Source of the DNA: Brucella gallinifaecis
GTDB taxonomy: Bacteria > Pseudomonadota > Alphaproteobacteria > Rhizobiales > Rhizobiaceae
Length of the DNA: 64,000 nt
Assembly (NCBI RefSeq): GCF_006476605.1
Contig: NZ_ML636803.1
Location: 1 to 64,000 of the forward strand
Direction: 5' to 3'
The notes under the pieces were generated by a model. That model was given only the letters and a program-made list of their open reading frames with translations, was not told the DNA's origin and made no database searches. Of the stretch, positions 17,028 to 25,774 are shown one piece after another. Each line of letters opens with the position of its first letter. The stretch's first letter is position 1. A program made the translations under genes and the position numbers.

Positions 17028-18017
17028 ATGGAAATAAAGCTTATTATTCTTGCTTTAGCGCTTGTTCTGGATCGTGTGGCGGGAGATCCGCCACAGCTCT
17101 GGCAGAAAGTCCCGCATCCGGTCGTTTTGTTCGGCAAGGCAATCAGCCGGGGTGAAAAACGCCTCAATGATCACAATCTTTCTACCAAGGCGTTGCGCAG
17201 CAATGGTATGTGGCTGATCATTGGGCTTGTGATTTCCTGCATTATCGTGGGGTTGGCGTTAGACTATTTGCTGCCCTGTCTCGGTACGGCGGGCGCACTG
17301 GTTGAAATTGTTATTGTTGCAGTTTTTCTGGCACAGAAAAGCCTTGCTGATCATGTGCAGGCGGTAGCAAAGGGTTTGCGCGATAATGGTATCGAGGGTG
17401 GGCGCAAGGCTGTTTCAATGATTGTCGGGCGTAACCCGGAGCAGCTGGATGAAAGCGGCGTCAGTCGTGCGGCGATTGAAAGCCTGTCCGAGAATGCATC
17501 TGATGGTATTGTTGCGCCTGTGTTCTGGTTTCTTGTCGGCGGCTTGCCGGGACTGTTTGCCTATAAGCTCATCAATACTGCCGACTCGATGATCGGCCAT
17601 TTGAATGACCGCTATCGTCATTTTGGGCGTTTTGCAGCGAAGCTTGATGATATAGTAAATTATATTCCGGCACGATTGACCGGATTGCTGACTGCATTGG
17701 CTGCTGTTTATACGATCAATAAACACGCTGGCAAAAGAACGTTTATGGTGATGTGGCGCGATGCGCGGCTGCATCGTTCACCCAATGCTGGCTGGCCGGA
17801 ATCGGCCTTTGCAGGAGCGCTTGAACTCGCACTGGCCGGACCGCGTCAGTATGGGGCTGAAAAAGTTGAAGCACCACTGTTTTATGGTGAGGGCAAGCGC
17901 GACGCAGATGCGGCTGATATTGACGCCGCCCTATCGCTGTTCTGGTCAATGATGAGCGTGATGACAGGACTGGTTATTGTGGCAAGCCTTATCGGGCTTA
18001 TCCTTCGGCTGGTTTGA
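17028..18017 (+). CDS. cobD: Adenosylcobinamide-phosphate synthase (CobD/CbiB)
   Basis: Inner-membrane enzyme that joins the aminopropanol linker to adenosylcobyric acid. It has 329 residues with several transmembrane helices. The signature DRVAGDPPQLWQKVPHPVVL is near the N-terminus, and SENASDGIVAP and DSMIGHLNDRYR lie in the middle. The ATG at 17028 begins the first helix (EIKLIILALALVLD); a longer frame from 16848 lies inside cobC and is rejected. The 3' end overlaps the convergent substrate-binding protein gene by 20 bases. Confidence 0.94.
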   Translation: MEIKLIILALALVLDRVAGDPPQLWQKVPHPVVLFGKAISRGEKRLNDHNLSTKALRSNGMWLIIGLVISCIIVGLALDYLLPCLGTAGALVEIVIVAVFLAQKSLADHVQAVAKGLRDNGIEGGRKAVSMIVGRNPEQLDESGVSRAAIESLSENASDGIVAPVFWFLVGGLPGLFAYKLINTADSMIGHLNDRYRHFGRFAAKLDDIVNYIPARLTGLLTALAAVYTINKHAGKRTFMVMWRDARLHRSPNAGWPESAFAGALELALAGPRQYGAEKVEAPLFYGEGKRDADAADIDAALSLFWSMMSVMTGLVIVASLIGLILRLV

Positions 18018-19176
18018 AAGCAGTCCCATCATAGCGTTGCAGACGGTTCGGATTGTCTGTGCGATCGCCATTTGCATCAAATTTCAATGTGCCGATTGCC
18101 GTTTCAAATGAAGTATTTCGCAATATTTCGATAAGGGGCTGTTGCTGTTCTTGTGATTTGCTGATTGCCGCGACAGCCAGTTCGACCGTGGCAAAGCCCA
18201 TGACTGCATAGGATTCTGCTATGATGCCAGCCTTGTCGATAGCCTCTATAGCAGGCTTTGCCGTAGGCAGATCCTGCGCCTTGATCGGAGCAATCATCAG
18301 TGTTCCGTCTATTAACTTCTGTGTGCCCGGTGCAGCATTCAACTGGCTGCCACCTGCTATTGTCAGCGGATATTCAAGCGCTTGAGCACTCGCACCAATG
18401 GCTGCAATATCATCGCGTTCTCCGCCGACATAAACATGGGTTGCACCAGCGCGTCTCAGGCGGGAAACAAGTGCATTCTGATTTTCTATTCCGGGACGGT
18501 AGGTGTCTGTAAAGACTGGCTGTAATTGCTGATCTTTGAGGTTGTTGAGAACCTGGGCTGCACGTTCACGGCCTTCAATGGTGCCGTCATCAATAATTGC
18601 AAAGGGTTGTGCACGCCACAGGCTGCCAAGAAAACTGCCTGTCGCTCGTGTTTCCTTTTCAATCGAAGTAGTCAGGCGAAACACCGGCATTGTTGATGAT
18701 GCGCGCTTTTCAGTCAGGGTCGGTTCACTAACGCCAGTGGTGATAACAGGTATATTGTTTTGAGTTAGCAGAGGCAGAGCCGCTTCAAGTGCTTCGGAGC
18801 ATAGAAAACCGGTGGCTATCTGCACTTTCGCCTGAACAAAATTTTCGGCTGCCTGTTTGCCGCCTGTCGCATCACATCGGTCATCTGCAATGACAAGTTT
18901 TACATTGGCCTTCGCTGCTGCCACATTTGCCCCATCACGAAGCTGATTGCCAAGAGGGGCGAAGATGCCGCTTAATGGTGCAGCAAAACCGATGCGGATA
19001 TCGGTTATATTGTCCTGCGCCTGTGCGCTCATACAAAGCATAGTGCCAGCTGATAACGAGATCAGAAGCAGTCTTAAGCGGCTGCATCCATAAAGTCGTT
19101 TTTGGATGAGGGCTCTATATTTTTCAGGAAACTGCTTTGGTGTGATCACAGAGGCGGTCTTCTTCAAACATTTCAT
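17998..19176 (-). CDS. Periplasmic substrate-binding protein, type I (branched-chain amino acid-like)
   Basis: Secreted binding protein of the Peripla_BP_6/LivK type, 392 residues. A signal peptide with a long basic N-region and the hydrophobic core LLLISLSAG ends in AQAQ. The mature start DIRIGFAAPLSGIFAPLGNQ is typical of receptors for branched-chain amino acids or amides. No permease or ATPase genes are beside it. It lies between cobD and cobR, leftward, overlapping cobD by 20 bases at the stop. The start is uncertain; the ATG at 19176 was chosen over 19275 because the latter lies beyond the likely cobR promoter. The ligand is unknown. Confidence 0.82.
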   Translation of the reverse strand: MKCLKKTASVITPKQFPEKYRALIQKRLYGCSRLRLLLISLSAGTMLCMSAQAQDNITDIRIGFAAPLSGIFAPLGNQLRDGANVAAAKANVKLVIADDRCDATGGKQAAENFVQAKVQIATGFLCSEALEAALPLLTQNNIPVITTGVSEPTLTEKRASSTMPVFRLTTSIEKETRATGSFLGSLWRAQPFAIIDDGTIEGRERAAQVLNNLKDQQLQPVFTDTYRPGIENQNALVSRLRRAGATHVYVGGERDDIAAIGASAQALEYPLTIAGGSQLNAAPGTQKLIDGTLMIAPIKAQDLPTAKPAIEAIDKAGIIAESYAVMGFATVELAVAAISKSQEQQQPLIEILRNTSFETAIGTLKFDANGDRTDNPNRLQRYDGTAFKPAEG

Positions 19177-19268
19177 GACTAATTCAACGAAAAGTGGGTA
19201 GCGGTTTCCTCGCCTTTGTGCAATGCCGTAGGTGGATACAGGTAAGCGGAGGTCTGTCTGCGCAAGCC

Positions 19269-19280
19269 TTGACAAGTCAA
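19269..19280. promoter_or_regulatory. Palindrome upstream of cobR
   Basis: Perfect palindrome TTGACAAGTCAA (TTGAC, AA, GTCAA) lies 24 bases before the cobR ATG. Its left half is a consensus -35 (TTGACA, 19269-19274); at 17-base spacing the -10 position reads GGCTAC. It could be a promoter element, an operator, or both. If it is a promoter, cobR mRNA would begin close to its ATG. Confidence 0.35.
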
Positions 19281-19303
19281 TACGGATGCCTGGCTACGTG
19301 CAA

Positions 19304-19819
19304 ATGCAAAAAAATACCACCCTCAATGCAGTTTCTGTCGAGTCAAAGACTTATCGCGATGCGATGAGCCATTATGCTGGTGCGGTTCAGCTGGTTACAA
19401 CTGCTGGTTTGGCCGGTCGTCGTGGTCTTACACTGACCGCTTCCTGTTCGGTTTCTGATAATCCTCCGACTGTGCTGATCTGTTTGCAGAAGTCGCATGC
19501 AGAAAACCAGCTTTTCATTGAGAATGGTGTTTTTGCAGTCAATACGCTTGCCGGAGTGCATGAACAATTAGCCGATGCATTTTCCGGTCGGTTGGGCATG
19601 ACACAGGATGAGCGTTTTGAGCTTGCAGAATGGGATGTGATTGCAACGGGTGCGCCGGTGCTTAAAAATGCATTGGCAATTTTTGATTGCCGCGTAATCA
19701 GTGTGCAGGATCACTCCACGCATTATGTGCTGTTTGGAGAAGTCGTTGGATTGCGGTTCAATGCCGATGAAGACGCGCTGATTTATCTCAATCGCCGTTA
19801 TCACAAACTGGAACTCTGA
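19304..19819 (+). CDS. cobR: Co(II)yrinic acid a,c-diamide reductase CobR (flavin reductase fold)
   Basis: Flavoprotein of the flavin-reductase split-barrel family, 171 residues. CobR was characterised from Brucella melitensis as the corrin reductase that makes the cob(I) form for adenosylation by CobO. The core RGLTLTASCSVSDNPPTVLI (about residues 38-57) and the C-terminal HYVLFGEV and LIYLNRRYHKLEL agree with my memory of the Brucella protein. The start could be 19304 or the ATG at 19286; neither has a good SD. The context inside a cob cluster makes a general flavin reductase less likely. Confidence 0.9.
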   Translation: MQKNTTLNAVSVESKTYRDAMSHYAGAVQLVTTAGLAGRRGLTLTASCSVSDNPPTVLICLQKSHAENQLFIENGVFAVNTLAGVHEQLADAFSGRLGMTQDERFELAEWDVIATGAPVLKNALAIFDCRVISVQDHSTHYVLFGEVVGLRFNADEDALIYLNRRYHKLEL

Positions 19820-19839
19820 ATTTATTTGCGGGAGGGAGA

Positions 19840-20715
19840 ATGATCAGGCGCGGTGTTATCGTTTCAACTCTGTTATTGCTGACAGTGTTATCCGCCTTTG
19901 CCCAAGGATCACTTCCTCCATTCAAAGATGATTATTTTGCTTATCCATCTGTATTGAGCAGCGCTGACAAGGGTGATTACAAAGTCATTGATTACAATGA
20001 AATGCGTGATATCAATGGCCGGGATGCCGTGCCGGAAAAGCGTGTTAAAGACGCCTATGTCTCGCTAAAAGCACGTGCTTACCAGAAGGATGTCGTGTTT
20101 CAGACATCCACAGGTCCGGTAAGGACCATGGCAGTCGGCAAACAGAAGGATGCTTCATTTATTGTCATTTACCTGCATGGGCGCGGTGGCAATCGCTTGC
20201 AAGGTGTGAATGATTTTACCTTTGGCGGTAATTTCAATCGGGTAAAAAATCTGGCGGCACGCAATGGCGGGCTTTATCTGACGCCGGACTTCAAGGATTT
20301 TGCGGCAAAAGGTGAAGCGCAGATTGCCGGGCTTATTGAGGCTGCGAAGGCAATGTCACCATCTGCACCGCTTGTTCTGGCATGTGGATCGCAGGGTGGG
20401 GCACTTTGCTGGCGTATTGCTTCCAATGAAAAGGCAGGCAACCAGCTTGCCGGTATGATTTTGCTGGGTTCTTTATGGGATGAGGGGTTTTTCAATTCAC
20501 CGGCATTCAAAAAGCGTGTGCCTGTCTTCTTCAGTCACGGTAGTCGCGATCCGGTTTTTGCAATCGATAAGCAGGAAGGTTTTTATCGCGAAATCCGCAA
20601 ACGTTCACCCGGCTACCCGGTTCAGTTTCGTCGTTTTGAAAGCGGTAATCATGGAACGCCGATCAGAATGAGTGATTGGCGCGAGATGTTGAACTGGATA
20701 TTCACGAAACAATGA
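19840..20715 (+). CDS. Secreted alpha/beta hydrolase-like protein
   Basis: Protein of 291 residues with an N-terminal signal peptide (hydrophobic core VSTLLLLTVLSAFAQG, about residues 6-21). An alpha/beta-hydrolase fold is suggested by YLHGRGGN near residue 110, a nucleophile elbow ACGSQGG near 183, an acid residue in SHGSRDPVF near 230, and a histidine in GNHGTP near 268. A strong SD (GGGAGGGAG) lies just upstream. The substrate is unknown. It follows cobR by 20 bases and may be cotranscribed, but nothing in the sequence ties it to B12. Confidence 0.75.
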   Translation: MIRRGVIVSTLLLLTVLSAFAQGSLPPFKDDYFAYPSVLSSADKGDYKVIDYNEMRDINGRDAVPEKRVKDAYVSLKARAYQKDVVFQTSTGPVRTMAVGKQKDASFIVIYLHGRGGNRLQGVNDFTFGGNFNRVKNLAARNGGLYLTPDFKDFAAKGEAQIAGLIEAAKAMSPSAPLVLACGSQGGALCWRIASNEKAGNQLAGMILLGSLWDEGFFNSPAFKKRVPVFFSHGSRDPVFAIDKQEGFYREIRKRSPGYPVQFRRFESGNHGTPIRMSDWREMLNWIFTKQ

Positions 20716-20842
20716 TGACGACGTTGGGGATGCTTAACGAAAAACCGGCAATGTGTCCTTCCTGCCACTCGACAATTTTTCAAAAGCGAATAGTTATCTC
20801 GGTTAAAGTTTTACCCAATCAGTAGATCATAAGAGGTTGATC

Positions 20843-21286
20843 ATGTACGGATGCACTCGCAACGGAGCCCGTTTGTTTGTTATTGCCATGCTGGCTCCAT
20901 TGGCTGCGGCTTGTACAACAACGACACAGAATGCGACAGTTCCGGGCAAGTCTGAAGCGCCTGTTGCTGCTTCCAGCATATCTTTTCCACGCTTTATTCC
21001 AACATCGACCGTGGATTCATCTTTAGCTCAACCTTGTATTACTGCTGCTGCCAACAAATATTTCCTGCCTGAACGGGTTATTAGTGCTGTTAATTCGCGC
21101 CCGGGCGCCGGCGGCTCCACCAATGTTGATCTGAAGGTTGATTTGCGCACTGCAGTCTGTCAGGTTTCTGCAAATGGTTCGGTGCGCTCGGTTGTCGATA
21201 CTTCACCAAAAAGTGCTGACCAGGCTGCTGCGGAAGCTGCGGCTGCCAAGGCTGCATCAGCACCTAAGAAATCAGCAAAAAAGTAA
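20843..21286 (+). CDS. Putative lipoprotein of unknown function
   Basis: Small exported protein of 147 residues. The hydrophobic N-terminus (LFVIAMLAPLAAAC) ends in a cysteine at about residue 24 in a weak lipobox (AAAC), followed by Thr-rich sequence. The middle has two cysteines that could pair (CITAAANKY and AVCQVSAN). The C-terminus is low-complexity Ala/Lys and ends in KKSAKK. The ATG at 20843 has AAGAGG six bases upstream. A bidirectional terminator follows. I recognise no family. Confidence 0.7.
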   Translation: MYGCTRNGARLFVIAMLAPLAAACTTTTQNATVPGKSEAPVAASSISFPRFIPTSTVDSSLAQPCITAAANKYFLPERVISAVNSRPGAGGSTNVDLKVDLRTAVCQVSANGSVRSVVDTSPKSADQAAAEAAAAKAASAPKKSAKK

Positions 21287-21310
21287 TTGAATAAATCATC
21301 ATAACATATG

Positions 21311-21338
21311 AAAAAGGCAGGAAACTTCCTGCCTTTTT
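21311..21338. terminator. Bidirectional rho-independent terminator
   Basis: Arms AAAAAGGCAGG and CCTGCCTTTTT enclose AAACTT. A T run follows on both strands. It separates the lipoprotein gene from the convergent cobJ, whose stop is at 21344. Confidence 0.85.
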
Positions 21339-21343
21339 GCTTT

Positions 21344-23029
21344 TTATTTATCGGGCTTTTTATCATACCAGCGAGGTGTATAAACCCACTCGTTGCCTGA
21401 TGCCCGTGGAAAGCGAACAGTGTGCGATGAACCGATGATCACAACAGTACGCATGTCGACATCATCAGGCGTCAGTTGTCCGAGCGAAACAACCCTTGTA
21501 GTTTCAGCAGGCCTGCCAATATCTCGGCCAAGCACGACCGGCGTTTTCGCATCACGATATTTCCGGAGAATTTCGAGCGCACGACCAAGCTGATGGGGCC
21601 GGGCCTTGGATATCGGGTTATAGAGTGCCATCGCAAGATCAGCCTGTGCTGCCAGCGCCAGACGTTTTTCGATCATATCCCATGGCTTGAGATTGTCTGA
21701 AAGCGAGATGATGCAGAAATCGTGCCCAAGTGGTGCGCCGATGCGTGAAGCCGCTGCCATTGCCGCTGAAATTCCCGGCTGGATGATGAGCTCAACTCCA
21801 TGCCATGAAGTGTCAGATGATTCATGCAGTGCTTCGACAATGGCTGCAGCCATGGCAAAGACACCCGGATCACCGGACGATACCATCACCACATTGCGGC
21901 CGGAGGCTGCAAGTTCAAATGCATGACGCGCACGCTGCATCTCTTCGCGGTTGTCGGTCATATGGATGATCTGGTCGTCGCGGAATGGGCCTGCCATACG
22001 CACATAGGTTTCATAGCCGAGCACGTCTTCAGCCTGTTCCAGATCACGCTGAACGGCTGGCGTCATGAGATCACGTGAGCCGGGACCAAGGCCAACAACG
22101 CTTAGCCTGCCGCGCTTGTGGCCAATAAAAAGAACATCGGCTGGTGTTGGGGCAACTGCCAGTATCAGGTTTTCAGTCACTATGTGCTGGACAGGGACTT
22201 CGATGGATGCCGCAGCCAAATCGTCAATGCCTGCAACAAAGCGCAAGGGTACATTGAGTGACTGTGCAGCCTTTTGGATATGTGGTGATGCGCAATCACT
22301 CTCATGAGCAAGAAGCAATGCAAGCGCGTCTTTCGAGAGGTTCGCATCATCAAGAGCCTGTTCGATCAGGCTTGTCAGATTCTCTCTTGGCCGTGTGATG
22401 GCAATGGCAATTGTTCGTGGGTGATAGATCAGCTCATTGGCTTGCGGCATACGGTTTTCAGCTGTGATGCTGATTGTCAGTTGTCCATCATCGGCAAATG
22501 GGAGTTTTGATGCTGAGAGCCAGCGAGAACTGCCATTGATGCGCAGCTTTTGTCCTGCAAGCAGGTCGGACATGAAAGTCTTCGCGGCTGCGGGATTGGC
22601 GAGTGTCAGTTCTTTAGGCGGATGCAGCAGGTTGATACCAAAGCGCAACTCACCAGTTGTGGTGATGGCAGGTGCGACTTCCAGTGCATGAGCAATTATC
22701 CGCGCCAGATCATTGACGCCCGATAGTCCGCCAAGCAATGGTACGATGGCACTGCCATCTTCTGCGACTGCGAGAACTGGCGGTTCTATGCGTTTGTTTT
22801 GAAGAAGGGGGGCAAGGGCGCGAATGATGATGCCGGATGCGCACAAAGCGATGATAGGTCGGCCTTCTTCATAAACCGCGCGGATCGTGTCGCCAAAATT
22901 TGCATAGCTTTTGTCTGCATTTTGAACACGGTTTTCCAGTCCCAGTATTTCTGCATTACCGAGTGCTGATTGCACCTTGCGTGCTGTTGAGATTGCAGCT
23001 TCGCTTAAAATCAGAATCGCAGGCTTCAT
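21344..23029 (-). CDS. cobJ: CbiG-like / precorrin-3B C17-methyltransferase fusion protein
   Basis: Two-part protein of 561 residues. The C-terminal part (from about residue 308) is a tetrapyrrole methylase with [14 protein letters not shown] and [12 protein letters not shown]; it methylates C-17 and contracts the ring. The N-terminal 300 residues resemble Cbi[15 protein letters not shown] (about 60-73) fits the N domain, [14 protein letters not shown] the same domain's end, and about 205-285 a diverged C domain where the usual GC-RG motif reads TRPRE. CbiG opens the cobalt-precorrin-5A lactone in the anaerobic pathway. The ATG at 23029 overlaps the cobI stop; the longer frame to 23080 lies in cobI. 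The methylase call is firm; activity of the CbiG half is uncertain. Confidence 0.92.
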   Translation of the reverse strand: MKPAILILSEAAISTARKVQSALGNAEILGLENRVQNADKSYANFGDTIRAVYEEGRPIIALCASGIIIRALAPLLQNKRIEPPVLAVAEDGSAIVPLLGGLSGVNDLARIIAHALEVAPAITTTGELRFGINLLHPPKELTLANPAAAKTFMSDLLAGQKLRINGSSRWLSASKLPFADDGQLTISITAENRMPQANELIYHPRTIAIAITRPRENLTSLIEQALDDANLSKDALALLLAHESDCASPHIQKAAQSLNVPLRFVAGIDDLAAASIEVPVQHIVTENLILAVAPTPADVLFIGHKRGRLSVVGLGPGSRDLMTPAVQRDLEQAEDVLGYETYVRMAGPFRDDQIIHMTDNREEMQRARHAFELAASGRNVVMVSSGDPGVFAMAAAIVEALHESSDTSWHGVELIIQPGISAAMAAASRIGAPLGHDFCIISLSDNLKPWDMIEKRLALAAQADLAMALYNPISKARPHQLGRALEILRKYRDAKTPVVLGRDIGRPAETTRVVSLGQLTPDDVDMRTVVIIGSSHTVRFPRASGNEWVYTPRWYDKKPDK

Positions 23030-23760
23030 GCACCATTCCACTTGCTGCCCGGTACCAGAATGATCGAGAAATAAGGGCAATCGCTACCGCTGACCTCACT
23101 TAAGGGCGCGATACGCTGGTTTTGCATGGTTGCGCGTTCGATATAAAGTGCACGATCCATCAGCCCAAGCTCGTTTAGCACATCACGCACCTTGTCGAGA
23201 TTTTTGCCCAGTTTCATAATGGCTGCGGCTTCGGTGACTGCAAGGCGGGTTTTCAGTTCTTTTGTACTCATGACGCCAGAAAGGATCGACAGGGTTTGGT
23301 TGCGATAGACCAAGGGCGCACCAAGCACTGCCGCAGCGCCCAGAACAGAGCAAACCCCCGGCACGACTTCCGTTTCATATTTATCGGCCAGCCGGTCATG
23401 GATATACATGAATGAGCCATAGAAGAATGGATCACCTTCCGCGATCACGGCCACATCGTGACCTGCATCGAGATGGCTTGCAATCGTCGTGGTAATCTCG
23501 ACATAGAAATCGCTGACAATTTGCTCATAATCCATATGTTCTGGCAGTTTTTCTGTCGTTACCGGATAGATGAGCGGGACCAATGTCTGTTCTGAGGACA
23601 GATAGGTCTCAACAATTGTCAGTGCATTGCCTTTTTTGCCCTTGGCTGCATGATAGGCCACAACCGGCGCAGATTTGAGTAAACGAAGCGCTTTGAGTGT
23701 GATGAGTTCAGGGTCGCCGGGACCAACGCCCAGACCATAGAGCTTGCCTTTCGGGGCCAT
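23026..23760 (-). CDS. cobI: Precorrin-2 C20-methyltransferase
   Basis: SAM-dependent tetrapyrrole methylase that converts precorrin-2 to precorrin-3A. The [19 protein letters not shown] loop is at the N-terminus, [11 protein letters not shown] near residue 95, and [12 protein letters not shown] near 125. The length of 244 residues is normal. It is coupled to cobJ (ATGA overlap) and to cobH, with one shared base in TAATG. Expression runs leftward from cobG through cobH, cobI and cobJ. Confidence 0.95.
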   Translation of the reverse strand: MAPKGKLYGLGVGPGDPELITLKALRLLKSAPVVAYHAAKGKKGNALTIVETYLSSEQTLVPLIYPVTTEKLPEHMDYEQIVSDFYVEITTTIASHLDAGHDVAVIAEGDPFFYGSFMYIHDRLADKYETEVVPGVCSVLGAAAVLGAPLVYRNQTLSILSGVMSTKELKTRLAVTEAAAIMKLGKNLDKVRDVLNELGLMDRALYIERATMQNQRIAPLSEVSGSDCPYFSIILVPGSKWNGA

Positions 23761-24386
23761 TATTCGCGCTCCGAAGCAAGTGCATTAACGGCTGCGGCAG
23801 TCATGGCGCTGCCGCCGCGGCGTCCGCGTATGATGACAAAAGGCACATCCCGGCTGTTTTCTGCCAGTTCGTCCTTGGATTCGGCTGCACCCACAAAACC
23901 AACCGGCATACCGATGATAAGAGCCGGTTTCGGAGCACCATTGTCCAGCATTTCGAGCAAGCGAAACAGAGCCGTTGGTGCGTTGCCGATGGCAATGATG
24001 CTGCCTTCAAGATAGGGGAGCCAGAGATCAAGAGCAGCAGCGGAGCGTGTGTTGCCGATTTTCTTTGCCAGTTCCGGCACTGATGGATCATTTAACGTGC
24101 AGATAACTTCATTATTGGCTGGCAGACGTGAACGGGTGATGCCTTCTGCAACCATCCGTGCATCGCAGAGGATCGGTGCGCCATTGAGCAATGCATTGCG
24201 TCCAGCCTGTCCGGCACCTTTTGAGAAAGCAAGATCTTTAACAATATCGACCATGCCGGATGCATGAGCCACGCGCACAGCGAGCTTTTCAATATCCGCC
24301 GGAATGTGGCTGAGATCGGCCTCAGCACGGATAATGGCGAAAGAACGGTCATAAATGGCCTGCCCATCGCGGATGTAATCTGTCAT
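23760..24386 (-). CDS. cobH: Precorrin-8X methylmutase
   Basis: Moves the C-11 methyl group to C-12, forming hydrogenobyrinic acid. The conserved catalytic-histidine region [11 protein letters not shown] is at about residues 32-42, ITRSRLP near 84, and the C-terminal [17 protein letters not shown] is typical. The length of 208 residues is normal. It sits 11 bases after cobG and shares one base with the cobI start codon. Confidence 0.95.
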   Translation of the reverse strand: MTDYIRDGQAIYDRSFAIIRAEADLSHIPADIEKLAVRVAHASGMVDIVKDLAFSKGAGQAGRNALLNGAPILCDARMVAEGITRSRLPANNEVICTLNDPSVPELAKKIGNTRSAAALDLWLPYLEGSIIAIGNAPTALFRLLEMLDNGAPKPALIIGMPVGFVGAAESKDELAENSRDVPFVIIRGRRGGSAMTAAAVNALASERE

Positions 24387-24397
24387 GATGTCCGTTC

Positions 24398-25702
24398 TTA
24401 TTGATTGGGTTTGTTCAAAAGCATGGCTGCTTGATCACAGGTGATATTTGAGGCCAATAGCCGCCCAAAGCGTGATGGTCCAGCCTTGTCTTGCGAAAAC
24501 AGGTCGTATTTATTGGGAGAGTGGGCAAGAAGAGTATAGGGCAAAGGAGAAAGTGCGGCACAGGATTTGTCGCATCCGGTGATATGAATTTGCGTGGTGT
24601 CAGCTTGTAAGTGCCGGGCAAGTTTTTCACCATCTGCCTGAGTGTCTGCGAGGGCAGAGGCACAGCCTTGGGAACCCGAACAGGCTCGAAGCCGGGCGTG
24701 AGGTGTGTCTGGCTGGGTGGCGAACCCAAGATCATGCAGCTGGCTTATAACGTCATGGCATTCGGTTTCCTTAATATGCGGTATCAGAATGCCTTGCCAT
24801 GGTGTGAGGTGTAATGCGTGTTTTGCCTGTCTCGCCAGTCCTGCCAGTTCATGTAATTGTTGCGGTGTCAGGCGTCCCAGCAGCGGCATGGCCCCGACAT
24901 AAAAATGACCATCGATCTGTTTATGCAAGCCAAGATGCGCATGAGCAATGGGTGGTCTGCGCTGCCAGTTTGAAGGCGCATCAAATGCAAAAGGAAGTGT
25001 TTGCAGGAATTCTTCAACCGGCATTATCTCAAAGAGGTGCTTCATACGGCTAACGCCAGCCGGGGCAACAGAAAGGAAATGTTGCAGCAATGCTTCGATA
25101 AAGGGCAGCGCATGCTGGTCAGAAATTACGCCAAGCGCCTGTTTGTCTGGCGAAGAAGCCAGCCCAAAAGCATAGGCATTACCTCCTTTAATTGCCGAGA
25201 GCCATATGTCACCGGGATGGGAAATCATTGCGCAATCTTCACCCCCGTCAATTTGAAACGAGAATTTGGGTGACAGTGCATGATAGGTTTCGGTTTTTTG
25301 TAAAATGGAAAGCAAGCTGGTTGCCAGATCAGTTATATCGCTGATCTGGCCATGATCGATACCAACCGTCGGACTGACCATGACATTACGAACATCGTCG
25401 GCGGCTGCATTTTCTGCACCCAAGCCTGCTTTATGAAGGGCGTTAATGACGTTGCCCCAGACATCGGGATGAATGCCGCGAAGTTGAATATTGGACCGAA
25501 TCGATAATTCAATAGCGCCGGTCTCAAACTGTTCTGCAATATCTGCAATGGCTTGAGCCTGCGTAATGCTAAGGCGGCCCAGCTTTAATTTGATGCGGGC
25601 AATTGCACCATCTTTGCTCATCACCATGCGTGACAGACCCGGACAGGCATTGCGCCGGTCTGCTCTGATTGCTTTTGTATGGCTGATTTGCTGGCTTAAC
25701 AT
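24398..25702 (-). CDS. cobG: Precorrin-3B synthase (oxygen-dependent) CobG
   Basis: Monooxygenase of the nitrite/sulfite-reductase fold that uses O2 to hydroxylate C-20 and form a lactone, the hallmark of aerobic B12 synthesis. RRNACPGLSRMV is near the N-terminus. Two ferredoxin-like halves follow, and four cysteines for a 4Fe-4S cluster lie in RACSGSQGCAS and ITGCDKSCA near the C-terminus. The protein has about 434 residues. The start may be 25702 (weak AAGAAAG upstream) or 25723; the long frame to 26050 runs through the divergent cobL and is rejected. It is first in the leftward cobG-H-I-J run. Confidence 0.92.
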   Translation of the reverse strand: MLSQQISHTKAIRADRRNACPGLSRMVMSKDGAIARIKLKLGRLSITQAQAIADIAEQFETGAIELSIRSNIQLRGIHPDVWGNVINALHKAGLGAENAAADDVRNVMVSPTVGIDHGQISDITDLATSLLSILQKTETYHALSPKFSFQIDGGEDCAMISHPGDIWLSAIKGGNAYAFGLASSPDKQALGVISDQHALPFIEALLQHFLSVAPAGVSRMKHLFEIMPVEEFLQTLPFAFDAPSNWQRRPPIAHAHLGLHKQIDGHFYVGAMPLLGRLTPQQLHELAGLARQAKHALHLTPWQGILIPHIKETECHDVISQLHDLGFATQPDTPHARLRACSGSQGCASALADTQADGEKLARHLQADTTQIHITGCDKSCAALSPLPYTLLAHSPNKYDLFSQDKAGPSRFGRLLASNITCDQAAMLLNKPNQ

Positions 25703-25774
25703 GGCTTTCTTATACGCCTTCATGCTTGCACTTGCTACTGTGTCAACATAGGAACGAAGAAAAGGAGCAATGCC

